Assembly (NCBI GenBank): GCA_014706295.1
Contig: JACSVZ010000016.1
Coordinates: 7,855,168 to 7,919,167, forward strand
Length of the DNA: 64,000 nucleotides
Reading direction: 5' to 3'
Origin: Lycocorax pyrrhopterus obiensis
Lineage: Eukaryota; Chordata; Aves; Passeriformes; Paradisaeidae
Below the pieces are notes generated by a model. The model saw only the letters and a list, made by a program, of their open reading frames with translations, was not told the origin of the DNA and made no database searches. Positions 1 to 12,061 of this stretch are shown here, piece after piece (positions within the stretch are counted from its first letter, which is position 1; every line of letters begins with the position of its first letter). The translations under genes and the position numbers were made by a program.

Positions 1-2820
1 TCCAGTCTCTATAACTAGTGTAAGCATAATACAAAGGCCAGATCCTCAAAGATGCGTAACCGTGATGGGAAAGGCATGCTGGAATACCGTTAGCTTGAGG
101 GCCATACTGCTTTTAAGTCTTTAAAGAAATTGTATTCAGCCTGTACGACATTGACTAGAAGTTCACTGTTCCAGTGCTGATGAAGGTTGATCATAGAGCC
201 TGATACAAAGAAAGATGTTTTCTGAATAAAGCCTAAACATGCTGGCAGTGTCTCCTGCAGGGCCGAGATTGAGCCTTTGTGTTTCCTGCTCCCTGGCAAT
301 GTCTGAGCTGGTGCTCTGTGAGGAGAGAATACTGATGTGTGCCCTGGGGTGCTGGAGCTTGGTACTTGGTTCTTCCCCCAGGTTACTTGATTTTTGTCAC
401 TTGGGTAAGAACTTTAGAACAGCTGTTGTGAATACGTTGCCCATGAAGGGCAAAATGACTAGAAGAAAAGGGACAATATCAACAATCTTATTTCTCAGAG
501 ATGAGAAACACGGCTGTTTAAACTCTCCAAAGATGTGCAACAAAGTTGAGAAGCTCTGGAGAACCGAGAGCAATTTTTTCATTTTTGCTGGAAGTGATAA
601 ATCACAGTAACATATACAAACCTGATTGCTTTGGGTTTAACTTTCAATAATACAAATATTATGTAGTACAGGTAATAGGAAATACTATACATCTTGTTAT
701 AACCATGAGGTCAATACATATAACTAGCAGCTTTCTTCTGCAATAATTATTTCTTGAAAAGTGCAGTTTGTTGATTTAGGTTTTGTGTTTGCCTTTTTTT
801 AAAAATATATAGATTTATATTTATATATGAATTCTGCCTTAAGCTTTGAGTGGGAGAATCTGAGGCTTGTAATAGACCTGGGACAGGATCAGTTTTGACT
901 CTGTCGTTTTGTTGCTGATGAGGTGACTTTTTTCAGTTGACTCTGACAGCTCCTTATGTGTAAGCACCCGCTTCTCACTTCTACCAGGAGCAGATTCTCG
1001 TACAGCTTTGATTTTTCTGCTTGTGAGGCATATTTTCTCAAAGTATATCAGGAGCAGACATGCTGAAAATTGGCTTTTCCAACTGGACACAGCCATATAA
1101 ATAGTTGGCATCGTGCATGGCAATTATCACTTCAAACTCCTTGAAAAGTCTCGCTTCCCAGGAGTCTGAAAAGCGAAGGTCTGCCATTCTCTTAATGTGC
1201 TCTCTACTTAACTGCAAGAAATCCATCTGTTTTATGGAATTTTCTCTGAATTTCAGCAGTATCTTAGATTGGGATTTTGTGTGTTTTTGTGGTTTGTTTT
1301 GTTCTGTTTTTTAAAGAAAAGAACAGAAGAGAAGGCAGGAACACCCACAATTTTATCTCTCTTCTTATTTGATCAAATGTAAGAAACACTGCATTTTTGC
1401 TTTCATTCCTTTAAATTAGTTTTACTCCACATGATTTATAGGAAGCTTATTTCAGGGACATCCTCACTGGAAACTACGTATCAAAATTAATACCATTTTT
1501 TCCTGATTAATTTAACCCAGTAAATGCTCATACTTTGTAATCTTTGTATGAAGAGTCTTCCAAGTTTCTGTGTGGCCACAGAGGATGGGAAGGAAAGGGG
1601 CAGAAGAGTAGTTTGCAATTGACACCTGTGTTTACTCAGTATTTTTTCATTTTTTCCTTAAGATGTAGGTCTCATGTAATACTAGAAGGGACTGTGCTGT
1701 TTTCAAGGCTTGCCTCTGAGCAAGAAATCCTTCATATACATGTGCTACTGGCTGAGAGAAAGGACTGCTGAACACCTTGAAACAACAGTTTTAACATGAA
1801 TTTTGGGGTAAATGTGTCAGGTTAATCATCCTTAAAACAGGTATTCTGAAAACATGAGTATTTAATGACCTATCCTGACTAACATTTTAGATTCAGATTT
1901 TTATAGTCCAACATATTGCCTGTGCAGATTCCTTTTCTGTTCTTTGTTACTTGCTGGTTATTCATTAAGTAATGTGATCAACATGAAGCATGCTGAAAAA
2001 AATAAGTGCTCAGTTGCAAATATTCATTTATTAGTCTCCTCTCATACTTCGAAAAAACCTTTATCCTTTTTAGACAAGTTGAAAAAGTCTAATTCAAGGG
2101 ACTTAACATATGCAGATTTGGTTAAAGAGCATATTCCTTTCTTCTGTGATGAATACTGAGCTTGAGTAAAATCCAAGCTAATCTTTACTCTGTTTTCCCC
2201 TCTTATCACATAACAGACAAATGTTTCCTGCAGCTACTGTGTCATAGCAGAGCATCTGCCTCTGTATGAACCAACTGCCAGATAGCCTTAGCAAGCAGTC
2301 AATTTATGCAGTTGACAGGTTTATTACTTTATCAGATATTTGCTCAAGGACAATTTTATTATATGCAAATCATTGACATAAATTGGGGAAGAATGAATTT
2401 ATTAAGGGGTCTAGATTAATCTTTCACCATTTGGTATGTGCATTTTTATTATGTAACATATTTACTTCTAGAATATTCATTTGTCTGAGAGCTGTGCTGT
2501 AACTACAAAATTTGTCAGGGTTGGGTTAATGCTGACTCGTGTTTTGTAATTTTTAACAGGCTCTACCTTAATGCTGGTCAGAGTTCAGAGAACATGGGCT
2601 ATAGAGAGCTTTGGCTTGAGAGAGGGAGTTAAAAATTCATACACATGATTTTACTGGACTTGAATTTTTAAAGTGTAAGATTGAAAAAATTCAGATCCCT
2701 ACTCATGGAAGCAACAGATCACTTGCTCTGCAGAACTGATTCAGACCCTGGTCTGTTAAACTGACTGAGCAACTATTTTTTGTTTATCAGTACAGAAAGC
2801 CTAACCAAAAGATCTGGAGA
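1..2820. other. AT-rich non-coding stretch, no gene recognised
   Basis: No recognisable exon, RNA gene or transposon is visible here. Open frames are short (up to 123 codons) and have no family resemblance. The minus-strand frame at 1038-1226 reads like a soluble protein in composition but has no convincing splice boundaries, and I do not call it. The rest is ordinary AT-rich vertebrate intergenic or intronic sequence with short T and A runs. Confidence 0.6.
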
Positions 2821-2999
2821 AAAAAAATCCAAACACACCCCCCCTCAAAAAACAAACAAACAAAACCCAACCCAATGAAAAAACAAACAAACAAAAACCA
2901 AAACCACCCAAACCAAAACAATACAAAGCCCCTCCCACAAACAAACAAAAAAACCCCCACAACGACAAACAAACATGGAAAAACCCTACAACACTTAAA
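2821..2999. repeat. A/C-only simple repeat, (CAAA)n-like
   Basis: About 180 bases are almost entirely A and C on the plus strand, with only about five G. They are built from irregular CAAA and CAAAA units and short C runs. This strong strand asymmetry explains the overlapping minus-strand frames rich in Phe, Gly, Leu and Val, which are artefacts of the G/T-rich complement. It is a low-complexity simple repeat, and may be the decayed A-rich tail of an old insertion, although no element body can be seen beside it. Confidence 0.85.
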
Positions 3000-5900
3000 C
3001 AAGTAAATTGGAATAAGTATTTACAGGAGGATTTGGGGGCTGGGGGGTTTATTTTGTTTTGCTTTGTTTTTAGTCTCATGTTCTGTCTTTCTTCTTCCCC
3101 TTTTTGGATGCATTTTATGTACCCATTCCTGTTGTCAAATCAGGCTTTCACAGACAACCATGGCAGATATGTTCATGTTGGCTTCCTCAGTGCTGGTGTC
3201 AGGAACTGGACTCTCCTCTGCAATAGAGAAGAGAATATGTCTCGTGCATTTTTAATTTATTTATTCTTCTTTAATTAAGAAAACTTATGTTGACTCAGGA
3301 ATAATGGCATGCCTAACACCTTAAGGTTTTGAGGTGGGAGAAGTCTGCCTTTTCCTCAGATCTGTTTAGTACTAGATGAAGTTTATGGCTTGAGAAACCT
3401 GTGTTCAAGGTTTGGCTGAGCATGTTATTTGCCACATTTGTGCTTCAGCCCTCATCAAAAAATTGGGACTAAAAGTAAGGTTTTGGAGGGATGACCACAC
3501 TGAAAGCTGTTGGATGATCAGGTTCCGTGTTGATCAGGGCATAAAATTCTTAGATGTAACCTTGTAAGACCAAGAAAACATAATAAGGAATCCAATTTAC
3601 CTGAACTTGGTGTTATAGGTCCATAATGACTTATACAGACCCCAAATGACTTTTGTATCTTCTCTGTTTGAGAAACTTCTATTCCCTGTCTTCTTCTACT
3701 CCCACTTAATTGGTAGAGCATTCAGTCATGTCAGAGGGTGCTGAGAAGATGTTCCATTCTTCTCGTCTGAAATAACTGAGGTTTGCTGACTTTCCTGTAT
3801 ATTAGAGGACACTCAATAGTTTCCTCAACCTGTTGAGGCAGTTGGTTGAAAAAATATCAATTTTCTTGGAGCAACACAATTGCTTACTTAATTATGCACT
3901 TAAATGCATAATTGTGTGTGTAGCAAAGGGGAAAGATTCAAGAATTCCCTGAAGTTTTGTGATTAGAGAAAGATGGGGAGAAAAAGTGAAAAAAAACTTG
4001 GAAAAAAATGTCAAATTAATTTTATAGTATGTTTTTTTCATTTGTAGATTGTACCAAAAGATTTGCATTTTATAAATCAGCAATTCTGCAGTTTCTGAAT
4101 TATAAAAAATTCTATTCTTTATAACAATTTTTAAACTTAATTGGAACAGTCTATCGCAAGTTCTGTTTCGAAGTTTTGGATAACAGAATCATAGCATGTA
4201 AAACTGTAATTTGAGTCAGATAACTTGTCAACATTTTGTGCCAAAACCATTTCATTCATTCTGGAGTTGTCAAAGTGAGGTTTTAAAGAGTTTTCACAGA
4301 TTTTAGTGGATTTTTTTTCTTCCCTGATGGATTATTCTGTTTGTATTGTTTTCTCAGTTATCATTCACGATTCCTTATGTAACCAAGAACTTCACTCAAA
4401 TAATACTTATGGGAAGAAAATAATTATTAGAGATCTTTCTTACCTTGACCTTACCTTACCTTTCTTACAGGTAATTATTATAATTACAATAATTATGCAT
4501 CATAATACTCCATTTTTATAAAATGAATGGGATAGTGGGTTTCTCTGTGTTGGATGGACCTCAGAAAGTTTTTCTAGGTTGTGCAAGATCTCCATAGGAT
4601 TTACTGCATTTGAACTACAGAGTGCTTGAGGATTCTGTGTCCATCTTTGAGAAAAAAATTTGTTTCATGCAGTTGATATTCTGCTTTTAAATAGAGATAT
4701 AAATATGAAATAGAAAATACATATATGCTATACTGAAAGTGTCCAGAGCTCTGAAAACTGGAAGTTTGAAGGGCTGATTAATTCTTGCTGTAGTGTTGCC
4801 CACTAGAGATCTACCACTTCTACTTCAAGGTTTTTGTTATCATAATTCCTGAACTGGTGAGTTATGCTGGCACTCTGATCAATAATTATTGTTAGTATCA
4901 TGAATTCATACCCTATTTAGTAGAAATAAAAATATTCAATGGAAAGTGAATTTAAAGATATGATAACATTCAATGACCTATAACTCACAGATCTGGTATT
5001 CTGTTCGAGAATGGGACTGCAGAGATTAGAGAAACACGAAGATGTTTTATGGAGCACATCGTGTGCCATACTATGGAACATGAGATTTCATGTTCCTCTT
5101 AGAAACAGAACAATAAACTCTGTGGGTGTGTGTAATATTGATAGAAAAGTCCTGGTTTGAGTATAACCTTAAAAATGGGTGGGTATCATATATTAGGTAT
5201 GTGACATCAGGGACCTGGATTCGTTCTACTGCTCTGGTTTGAGGTTGGGCTCACAACAACTCTTTAGGGCTTTGCTTTCATGCTTCTGTTAATGGAGGGC
5301 ACTGTTGACAACATCATCAGGAAACACAACAAGGGGACTTCCATACACTACTTTTTTCCTCTCTGGCTCCTAAAGAGACCCTTCAGCATTCTTGCTTCTT
5401 GAGTTTTGCCCTTGTACCCAAACACTTAAACCAAATAATCCTTATACGCATCCCGCACAGTGTCCCTGTAAAGCTGAAGGATTGGCTTTAGGTTTAATGT
5501 ACAATTTGTGGGTTGATGCTGGTGAAAGATTATATGAAAGTATAGAAAGATTTGTAGTTCTATTTTCTACTTGTAAACTCTTTACTTCATTCCAGACACG
5601 TATAAATTTTACCTTTGGATGTGTGTGCTTTTAGAGTGTCAGGGAGATCCTTCTCAAGTGAAAATATCTGAGCTACCTGTCAGGGTTTTTAAATAGCTTT
5701 TGTTTAGCAAGGTGATACACTGAAAGAAGCACTCTGTGAACTGTATCCTCTGCTAATGTAAATCAGAAAAGTCAGGAGGCTTATGCTTCTTACCTCTGTA
5801 CGAGTGCTATCCTTGTTGATCAATATGTAATAAACCTCACACGTTCATTGAAATTCTTTTTCCATGCCAAATCTTGATGTCATGCTGTTTTGCCAGTAAG

Positions 5901-8900
5901 CATAAAGTGAGATTTATCCTATATAAGGCCTTTCAACTTATTTATGCTTGAAACAAATTCTATATATCACCTCTGGGTATAAAATATGTATTGTGTATAT
6001 GTACACAACATATGGAGAGTTCTGTTAGGAAATTGTCTATTTAAGTAGTTTTTATGCTTTTTTAACACTTATAATTCTTTGCAAAGTTCTCTGGTTTTGA
6101 AGGAGACAGGTCACATTGCTTTCCCTTTCCCCAAACTTCATGATTCCCAACTCAATGCAATCATTCAGTGACATGAAGATTTTAAGTAGTGCCTGATTTC
6201 CTCTTTCTAATATTAATTCTGTGTGTCAATTAACAGATTCAAACTCTTCAGAGTAAACCTTACAGCTCTATGAGTGATAGATTCCTGCTGGTGGTTTATG
6301 ACAGAATAGCACTACATTTTCAAGAATTCTTTCAGATAATACACTGCCACTCTTTAATGACAGCAGGAAGTCATCAATCAAATGAAAGTTCTCTGTGTGT
6401 CACTTTAAAAAAAACAACCCTAATTTTAATAGAGAGAAAAAAGTAGGGCTGAACAGGGGAAGGCAGATGGCAAGTTGATGGAGCTATCCAGTCTAAAGTC
6501 TCTTAAAAATATTGTTTTTCAAGCCATGAAGGGTGAGGTTGCAAACCATTTTAATTCCAGGTCTAGAAATCTTGGTGCTCTAGCATTTCCTGTACAAAGC
6601 AAACAAAAAATACCAAAAAATTCAAATCCAGATATTTCATAATCTATCTTCTGCCTTTTTTTCTTGCCTTCCTTCTTGGTCTGAAAGACAGTAGTTATTG
6701 CCTGAGACATAACAATAATAGTATTACAGTATAGTAACATAATTCTAGATTATTTTATATATGTTTGCATTTGTATGTATATGTTTATGTGAAGATCATT
6801 TAGAAGCAATTGTCTTCCCTTTTAATGTAGTCTTCCAGTAACTCTGGAGTCACATAATATAATTTTCTTTCTTGGTTCAGTACATTTTATGTAAAAAAGC
6901 ACTGAAGTACTCTAAACCAACCTGTCCTGAAATTGAAGGGAGAGTTAGAAAGACAAGTTCTCTTCCTTCCTCAAACATTTTGTACAGGAAATTCTTACAG
7001 GCACAAAAGAATAACAGGAGAACACTGTTAGGTGTAGCAAGAGATTGAAAGTGAGGAAATGTAGATCTGGCATCAGCACGGTGTTGGGAGGAAAAATCAA
7101 TTAACCTGTACAAGTTAAGAAGTGGTGAAAGGATTGAAGGGTTTTCTGGTTCAAAGTTGCTTGTCTTATTCTCACCATTAAGTACTTCGAGCGGATGTCA
7201 GAGGCAAAAAAAATGAATGTGAAAAGGAAATAAGGGAAACAAGGAAAAAAGAGGCATACATCTAATAAAATGGGAGTTGTCTAGTCAAATAAACATAACA
7301 GAATAAACTACATTGAAAATTACTTCATCAGAGCTTATTTCCACCCAGGGCGTCTGAAGTGATCTCCTTCTTGAACTTTATGCTGAGCTTTCTTTAGAAA
7401 CCCTTTCAAAAGATTAATAAAATAGGAGATGTTTTCATAAATGTTAGGACAATTTGAATAGACTGCTTTGCAATTGGAAGCAAGAGGTTGCTTACAGCAC
7501 AGCTCTGTCTGATACATCCTAGCCATGGATTTACACCCAGAATTCAGGCTATTTACTCTTCTCCTATGCTTCTATGAGTTCTTAAACCATCTTTTAAAGT
7601 AAATTCCTAATAGAGAGTGGAACTTGCTCAAGAAAACAGATCTGTAAGACATCATGAAATTATGAAGGCCATAAAGGAAATAGGGGAGGAAGTATAATCT
7701 AGACTCTTAATTAATGGCATTGTATCTTCAGTTTCACTGTTGAACCACTGATTGATCAGTGCAATGGCAATATAAAGAATATATGTCTATTTTGTGGGAT
7801 GTGGTAGACGTTCTGTATTTCTATTGAAGGCCTGACTCAAACCTGTAATAAAAAAAGCTGAGCTTGAATGAGTAAGGCGAAAAAAGGACAAGTAATGAGG
7901 TGCTGGATTAATGCAATGATGAAACAAAATACCACTTTAACCATTAAATTCTCTCAATTTGCAATTTCTGCATTGATTTAAGGTGACTTGTGATTTATAC
8001 AGATCTGATCACTGCAGAGCCCCCTGTATCATCACATCATGGAAGACTGTGTATTAGGATGTCTTGGATTATTTTCAAGGCTGTATTTTTCTAAAGATTT
8101 CTCAACCCAGCCTCGTTTGGGTCAGTGTTTCCTGTTATGTCCTAAATAAGGTTCCAGTTCTGCCCTGAACTGTCCCTCCCATAGACCTGAGGAGGGCACT
8201 TATGCAGGCCCATTTTTAGAATTTGAAGTCTGCATTTATGTCAGCAACCTTTTCATGCACTTAGAGCTTACTTTCAGGTTTTGTCCATCCCATTCACTGC
8301 AAGCAAATAAATTCATTTTCTATAGTGCCTAAAATAACCTTTTGTATTTTATATAGTGTAAAACAAGTTCATATTAAAATAATAGGAAAAAAGGGTAAGA
8401 TATTAGAACTTTTTCATACACAGAGTGGAAAAACAATCTAGTTCTCCTAGTGGCCCATCTTGCATAGGTGGCGAGACTTTTATTCCTGAGTTATACATGC
8501 TTGCTAGCAAAAAATGTTCATAGCCTTTGTTTGGAGTGATTTCTTTGAAAGATGTCAACCTTCCAATACTAAAAGGACTTGAATAAAACTATAGCTCTGA
8601 TACAGCTGAGCTGTAAGAGTTCTTGGAAGATAAATTCAGATCTGTCGTTTTCAGAATAATTTCTGATAAATTTCAGGGGGCTGATCTCAGGTCAGCTGTG
8701 GGTAAATCTTTTCTTGGGCTGTGTGTGAGTGGAGAAATTCCATTCAAAAGAGGACAAAAGACAAACACTCTGTATTCAGAATCTCAAAATGCAGCTACCT
8801 TCCATATATCAAATAGAAGGACTGTGAATTATTCACTTCATGTTTGAAAAGTTCATAATTCAGGCTAACAGTCTGTGATATATTGATCAAATATTTATAA

Positions 8901-11900
8901 CATAAGCAACACTTTTTTTTCTAACACCCATCTCCAGCACCCCTGCTAGAATTTAACTCCTTTATGTACCTGGTCAATATTTCTCCAGTTCAGAGGATAG
9001 ACCTTTAATCACTTAGAAATAAGCAGGAATCAGATAGCAAAACTACTCTCCCACATTTAGTGATGTTGGCACACAAACTCTAGGCAGAGTACTCATGATT
9101 TTAGTAGAGCGTCTTTGCCACTTCCATAAACTCAGTACGGTTAACAGATGTGTGGGAGACTGAAAGACAGAGCAATGTCACTAGGGTAAAATTCACCAAT
9201 TGTTAGTCTTAATTATGTTTGCATGCATAATTCATAAATATTCTTCATAGGCAAGAGAAGAAAAAAGATAAAATTGAACAAAAGCACAGAATTCTTCACA
9301 AAATAACTACAATATAATTAGGCAACTTATTTAACATGCTTATTACCAATGTGATTTTTAGTTACAAAGCTAAATAATGTCTCCCTTTGGAGGGAGAAAA
9401 AAAGTAGAAAAGAAGGGGTGGAGTGAAGAAGAAGAAAAACCCTTGCTTTGCCTTATCCCATGCGGTGAATGATTCTGTCCTAACAAGCTTCTCCTGCCAA
9501 CAAATGTAAGAACAGAAGGTCAAACAAAAGGAGGGCCTGGGCTGTGCTCATCATGTTCACAGGGGCTGCTGAGGTCCCTCCTCAAACAGCTCAAGGGTGC
9601 ATTTCATCTCCCAAACCAGGCTTTGTGGGGTGGTGGCTCAGTGCAGCACAAGGAAAGAGCCTCTCCCAGCTCCTCAGAACACACCTCTGTTTTCTGAACA
9701 CAGAAAGCTACCAGCTACGTAAGCTTGGCAATTTTATCCAAACTGCCTCCAGATGACTCTTGATGTGGGACTGAACCAGCTCCTGACCTCCCAGTCGCTA
9801 TGGTGGTTCTATATTTTTCTCCCTGATATTCCTAAAGAATTAGGTTCATGACTACTGAACAATATTTTAATCTTACTACATGGTAACTGTGAGAGGACAT
9901 AAGATTTTCATGCAAATTTTAGAACAGATAATTTTTAATTTTTTTTTATTCTAGCAGTCGAGCTGACATGCAAACCTGGAAAGGACCTTCTGAGGAGGCA
10001 CAAAGGGCTACCATTTATAAAATCTGATTTCATATTCTACAGGACTATTGCCTGTACTGGAAAAAATATCCTATGCTAATATTCAGTCATAATCTCTCTG
10101 TTTAAAAGATATCCTGCCTTGCACTTCTGTCACTACAGTGTTATCATCTGATAGTGTGTATGTATGTTAAACAACCATTAATTATAACCTGTCAAGGTTG
10201 TTATATTATTTACCTCTAAAATCTTGAGCAAATGTAAATTGTGCCTGAGGCTTCTAGAATTGAAAATAGAATTAAAATCCTCTGCCTCAGCCAGAAGTAA
10301 ATCAGAACTTTAGGAAAGCCCTGCAGGTGTTTTTAAGTTAGCACAGTACTGAATTTACTTAATATATCAATGTAGGATTTAATTGAAAGCTGACGCAAAC
10401 CATATTCTTCTCCTTCTCCCTGGTCTGTGATAACCCTACAATTAATTTTCAACAGCAATAAAACAATTTATTCTATCAAGATGATGCACTTCCTTAGTCA
10501 CAAACTGCTTAAGACTTCAAATTTCAAATAGCTTTAAAAGCAAAGCATCAGATAAAGTTTTACTTTGAAAAGCAGGAAGAAACTCCACACTCAAGCATGT
10601 CACCATAATTCAGAAACTGATCTCTCACTATTGAGCTTCCCTAGCACTAGATTTAGGCATGGAGTTAATTTTCCAGGGTGGTGGACATTCTCCTTGAACA
10701 CTGTGGTTGAGGGCTGTATCAAAGGGATCCTCTAATGCTAAAGTGCATATTCCTCACTCAGCTGAGTGTTCAAAGCAAGGAAACTCCTTAATCTCAGCAG
10801 ATGCTTCCAAAGGTTGTGCTTGAAACAGTAACTCGCCATTTGCTGGACCTTGCTCAGGATTCAAATATTCAATGTTTGGACCTTCAGCATCAAATGCTTT
10901 TCACTCAATGTTTCTTGTAGTCTGAGATTGTCAGATTTTCTTCTTGCTGGAGATCTGTACCTATTTCGTTAGTGAGTTAACTGGCTCCCCAGGATGGCCT
11001 CTACCCAGAGCTTCCCTCTCTGAGGTAATATGGAGAATGATAACCAGGGCTTTTTTTAAAAACTCCTTTCAAGCATTGCAGGGTTATATTCAGTCAGTAT
11101 TCTTTGTGCAGATTTGGGATTATCTAGGGAATGATTGTGAATATGATACCACCAAATCTAATGCGAATGAGCAAAGGGATTGGAGAGTGTGGTAGGTACA
11201 TGGGCAGATGACTTGGTGGTCTGACCTAAGGTTGTCAATGCATTTACTGGCTCAGCAGTACTATTTCATGACCAAAAGAGTTTTGCCTGCCGCAAAAACA
11301 GAGCTCTGAGCAGTGCTTTAGTTATACAGAAATATTATCACCTGGACAGATTTTCAGGTGGCAGTGCTAACTCTGAAATGGGAACCCTTAAAGGCACTGG
11401 AGTAATGAAAATAAAAATCTTGGTGCACCTACTTGTGGAAGCATTGTAGTCACCTCCACAGACTAGTAGAGCTGAAAGCAATGGTGAAAGCAAATGTCTG
11501 TTAAAAGATACATAAATAGTGTGTCAGACTGTAATTTTGTGGAAACATACTCATATTAACTATCATCTTTTAAAACAATTTAAAAAAACAACCTGCAAAG
11601 AATGTCTGCTGTATTCTGCTTCAAATGTATGGCAGTGCAGCACAACACGCTTCTATCGGTATTAGAGACATTTAAAATCTGCCATAAAACAAGTGATTGT
11701 AAGCAATGTCCTGCTTCCTTTGGGGATACACAACCAGGAAAATTCTGGAAAGGTGTTCTGATACTGATCTCTCATCCATCATGCTGTTAAGTACAATAAA
11801 ACCACATGGTGATAGAAACTCTGCTCCTGACTTAATTACTGCAGTACCTCTGACTTTTTGCCTGTAAAGTCACTTCTGGACCAATAATAAGGTGGAGGAA

Positions 11901-12002
11901 AATTAGTTTAAGAGATCACAACACATTGCTATGAGCAGGTTGAGAAGAAAAAACTAATCCTATAGTATCTCTAACAAAATATCTTCACTGGTCATTCACT
12001 GG
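3000..12002. other. Nine kilobases of AT-rich non-coding DNA
   Basis: I see no exon, RNA gene or transposon. All open frames are under about 85 codons and look random. Short features include a double hairpin at 5054-5096 (listed separately) and scattered AATAAA-type hexamers, which are expected by chance in DNA this AT-rich. A 'cagaatcatag' string near 4187 resembles one end of a CR1 element, but the sequence beside it does not continue the match. Confidence 0.6.
5054..5096. repeat. Two adjacent short perfect hairpins
   Basis: Two inverted repeats lie 8 bases apart. The first has arms GCACA/TGTGC at 5054-5058 and 5062-5066 around a 3-base loop. The second has 9-bp arms GGAACATGA/TCATGTTCC at 5075-5083 and 5088-5096 around the 4-base loop GATT. 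Both are perfect. Their role is unknown; they are too short for a microRNA precursor and may be chance. Confidence 0.5.
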
Positions 12003-12061
12003 TTTTATTTGATTTTGTTTGGATTTTTTTCTGTTTGTTTGTTTGTTTTGGGGTTTTTTTT
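12003..12061. repeat. T-rich (TTTG)n simple repeat
   Basis: This is a low-complexity run of T with interspersed G, including three or four consecutive GTTT units and ending in a GGGG plus T run. It is the complement type of the CAAA repeat at 2821-2999. No coding meaning. Confidence 0.8.

Noticed and set aside
1038..1226. Minus-strand frame with soluble-protein-like composition
   Set aside because: No family resemblance and no convincing acceptor/donor pair; only 62 codons.
2787..3079. Phe/Gly/Leu-rich minus-strand 'membrane proteins'
   Set aside because: Translation of the G/T-rich complement of a simple repeat.
4180..4230. Possible antisense CR1 terminus ('cagaatcatag')
   Set aside because: The diagnostic bases that should follow are absent.
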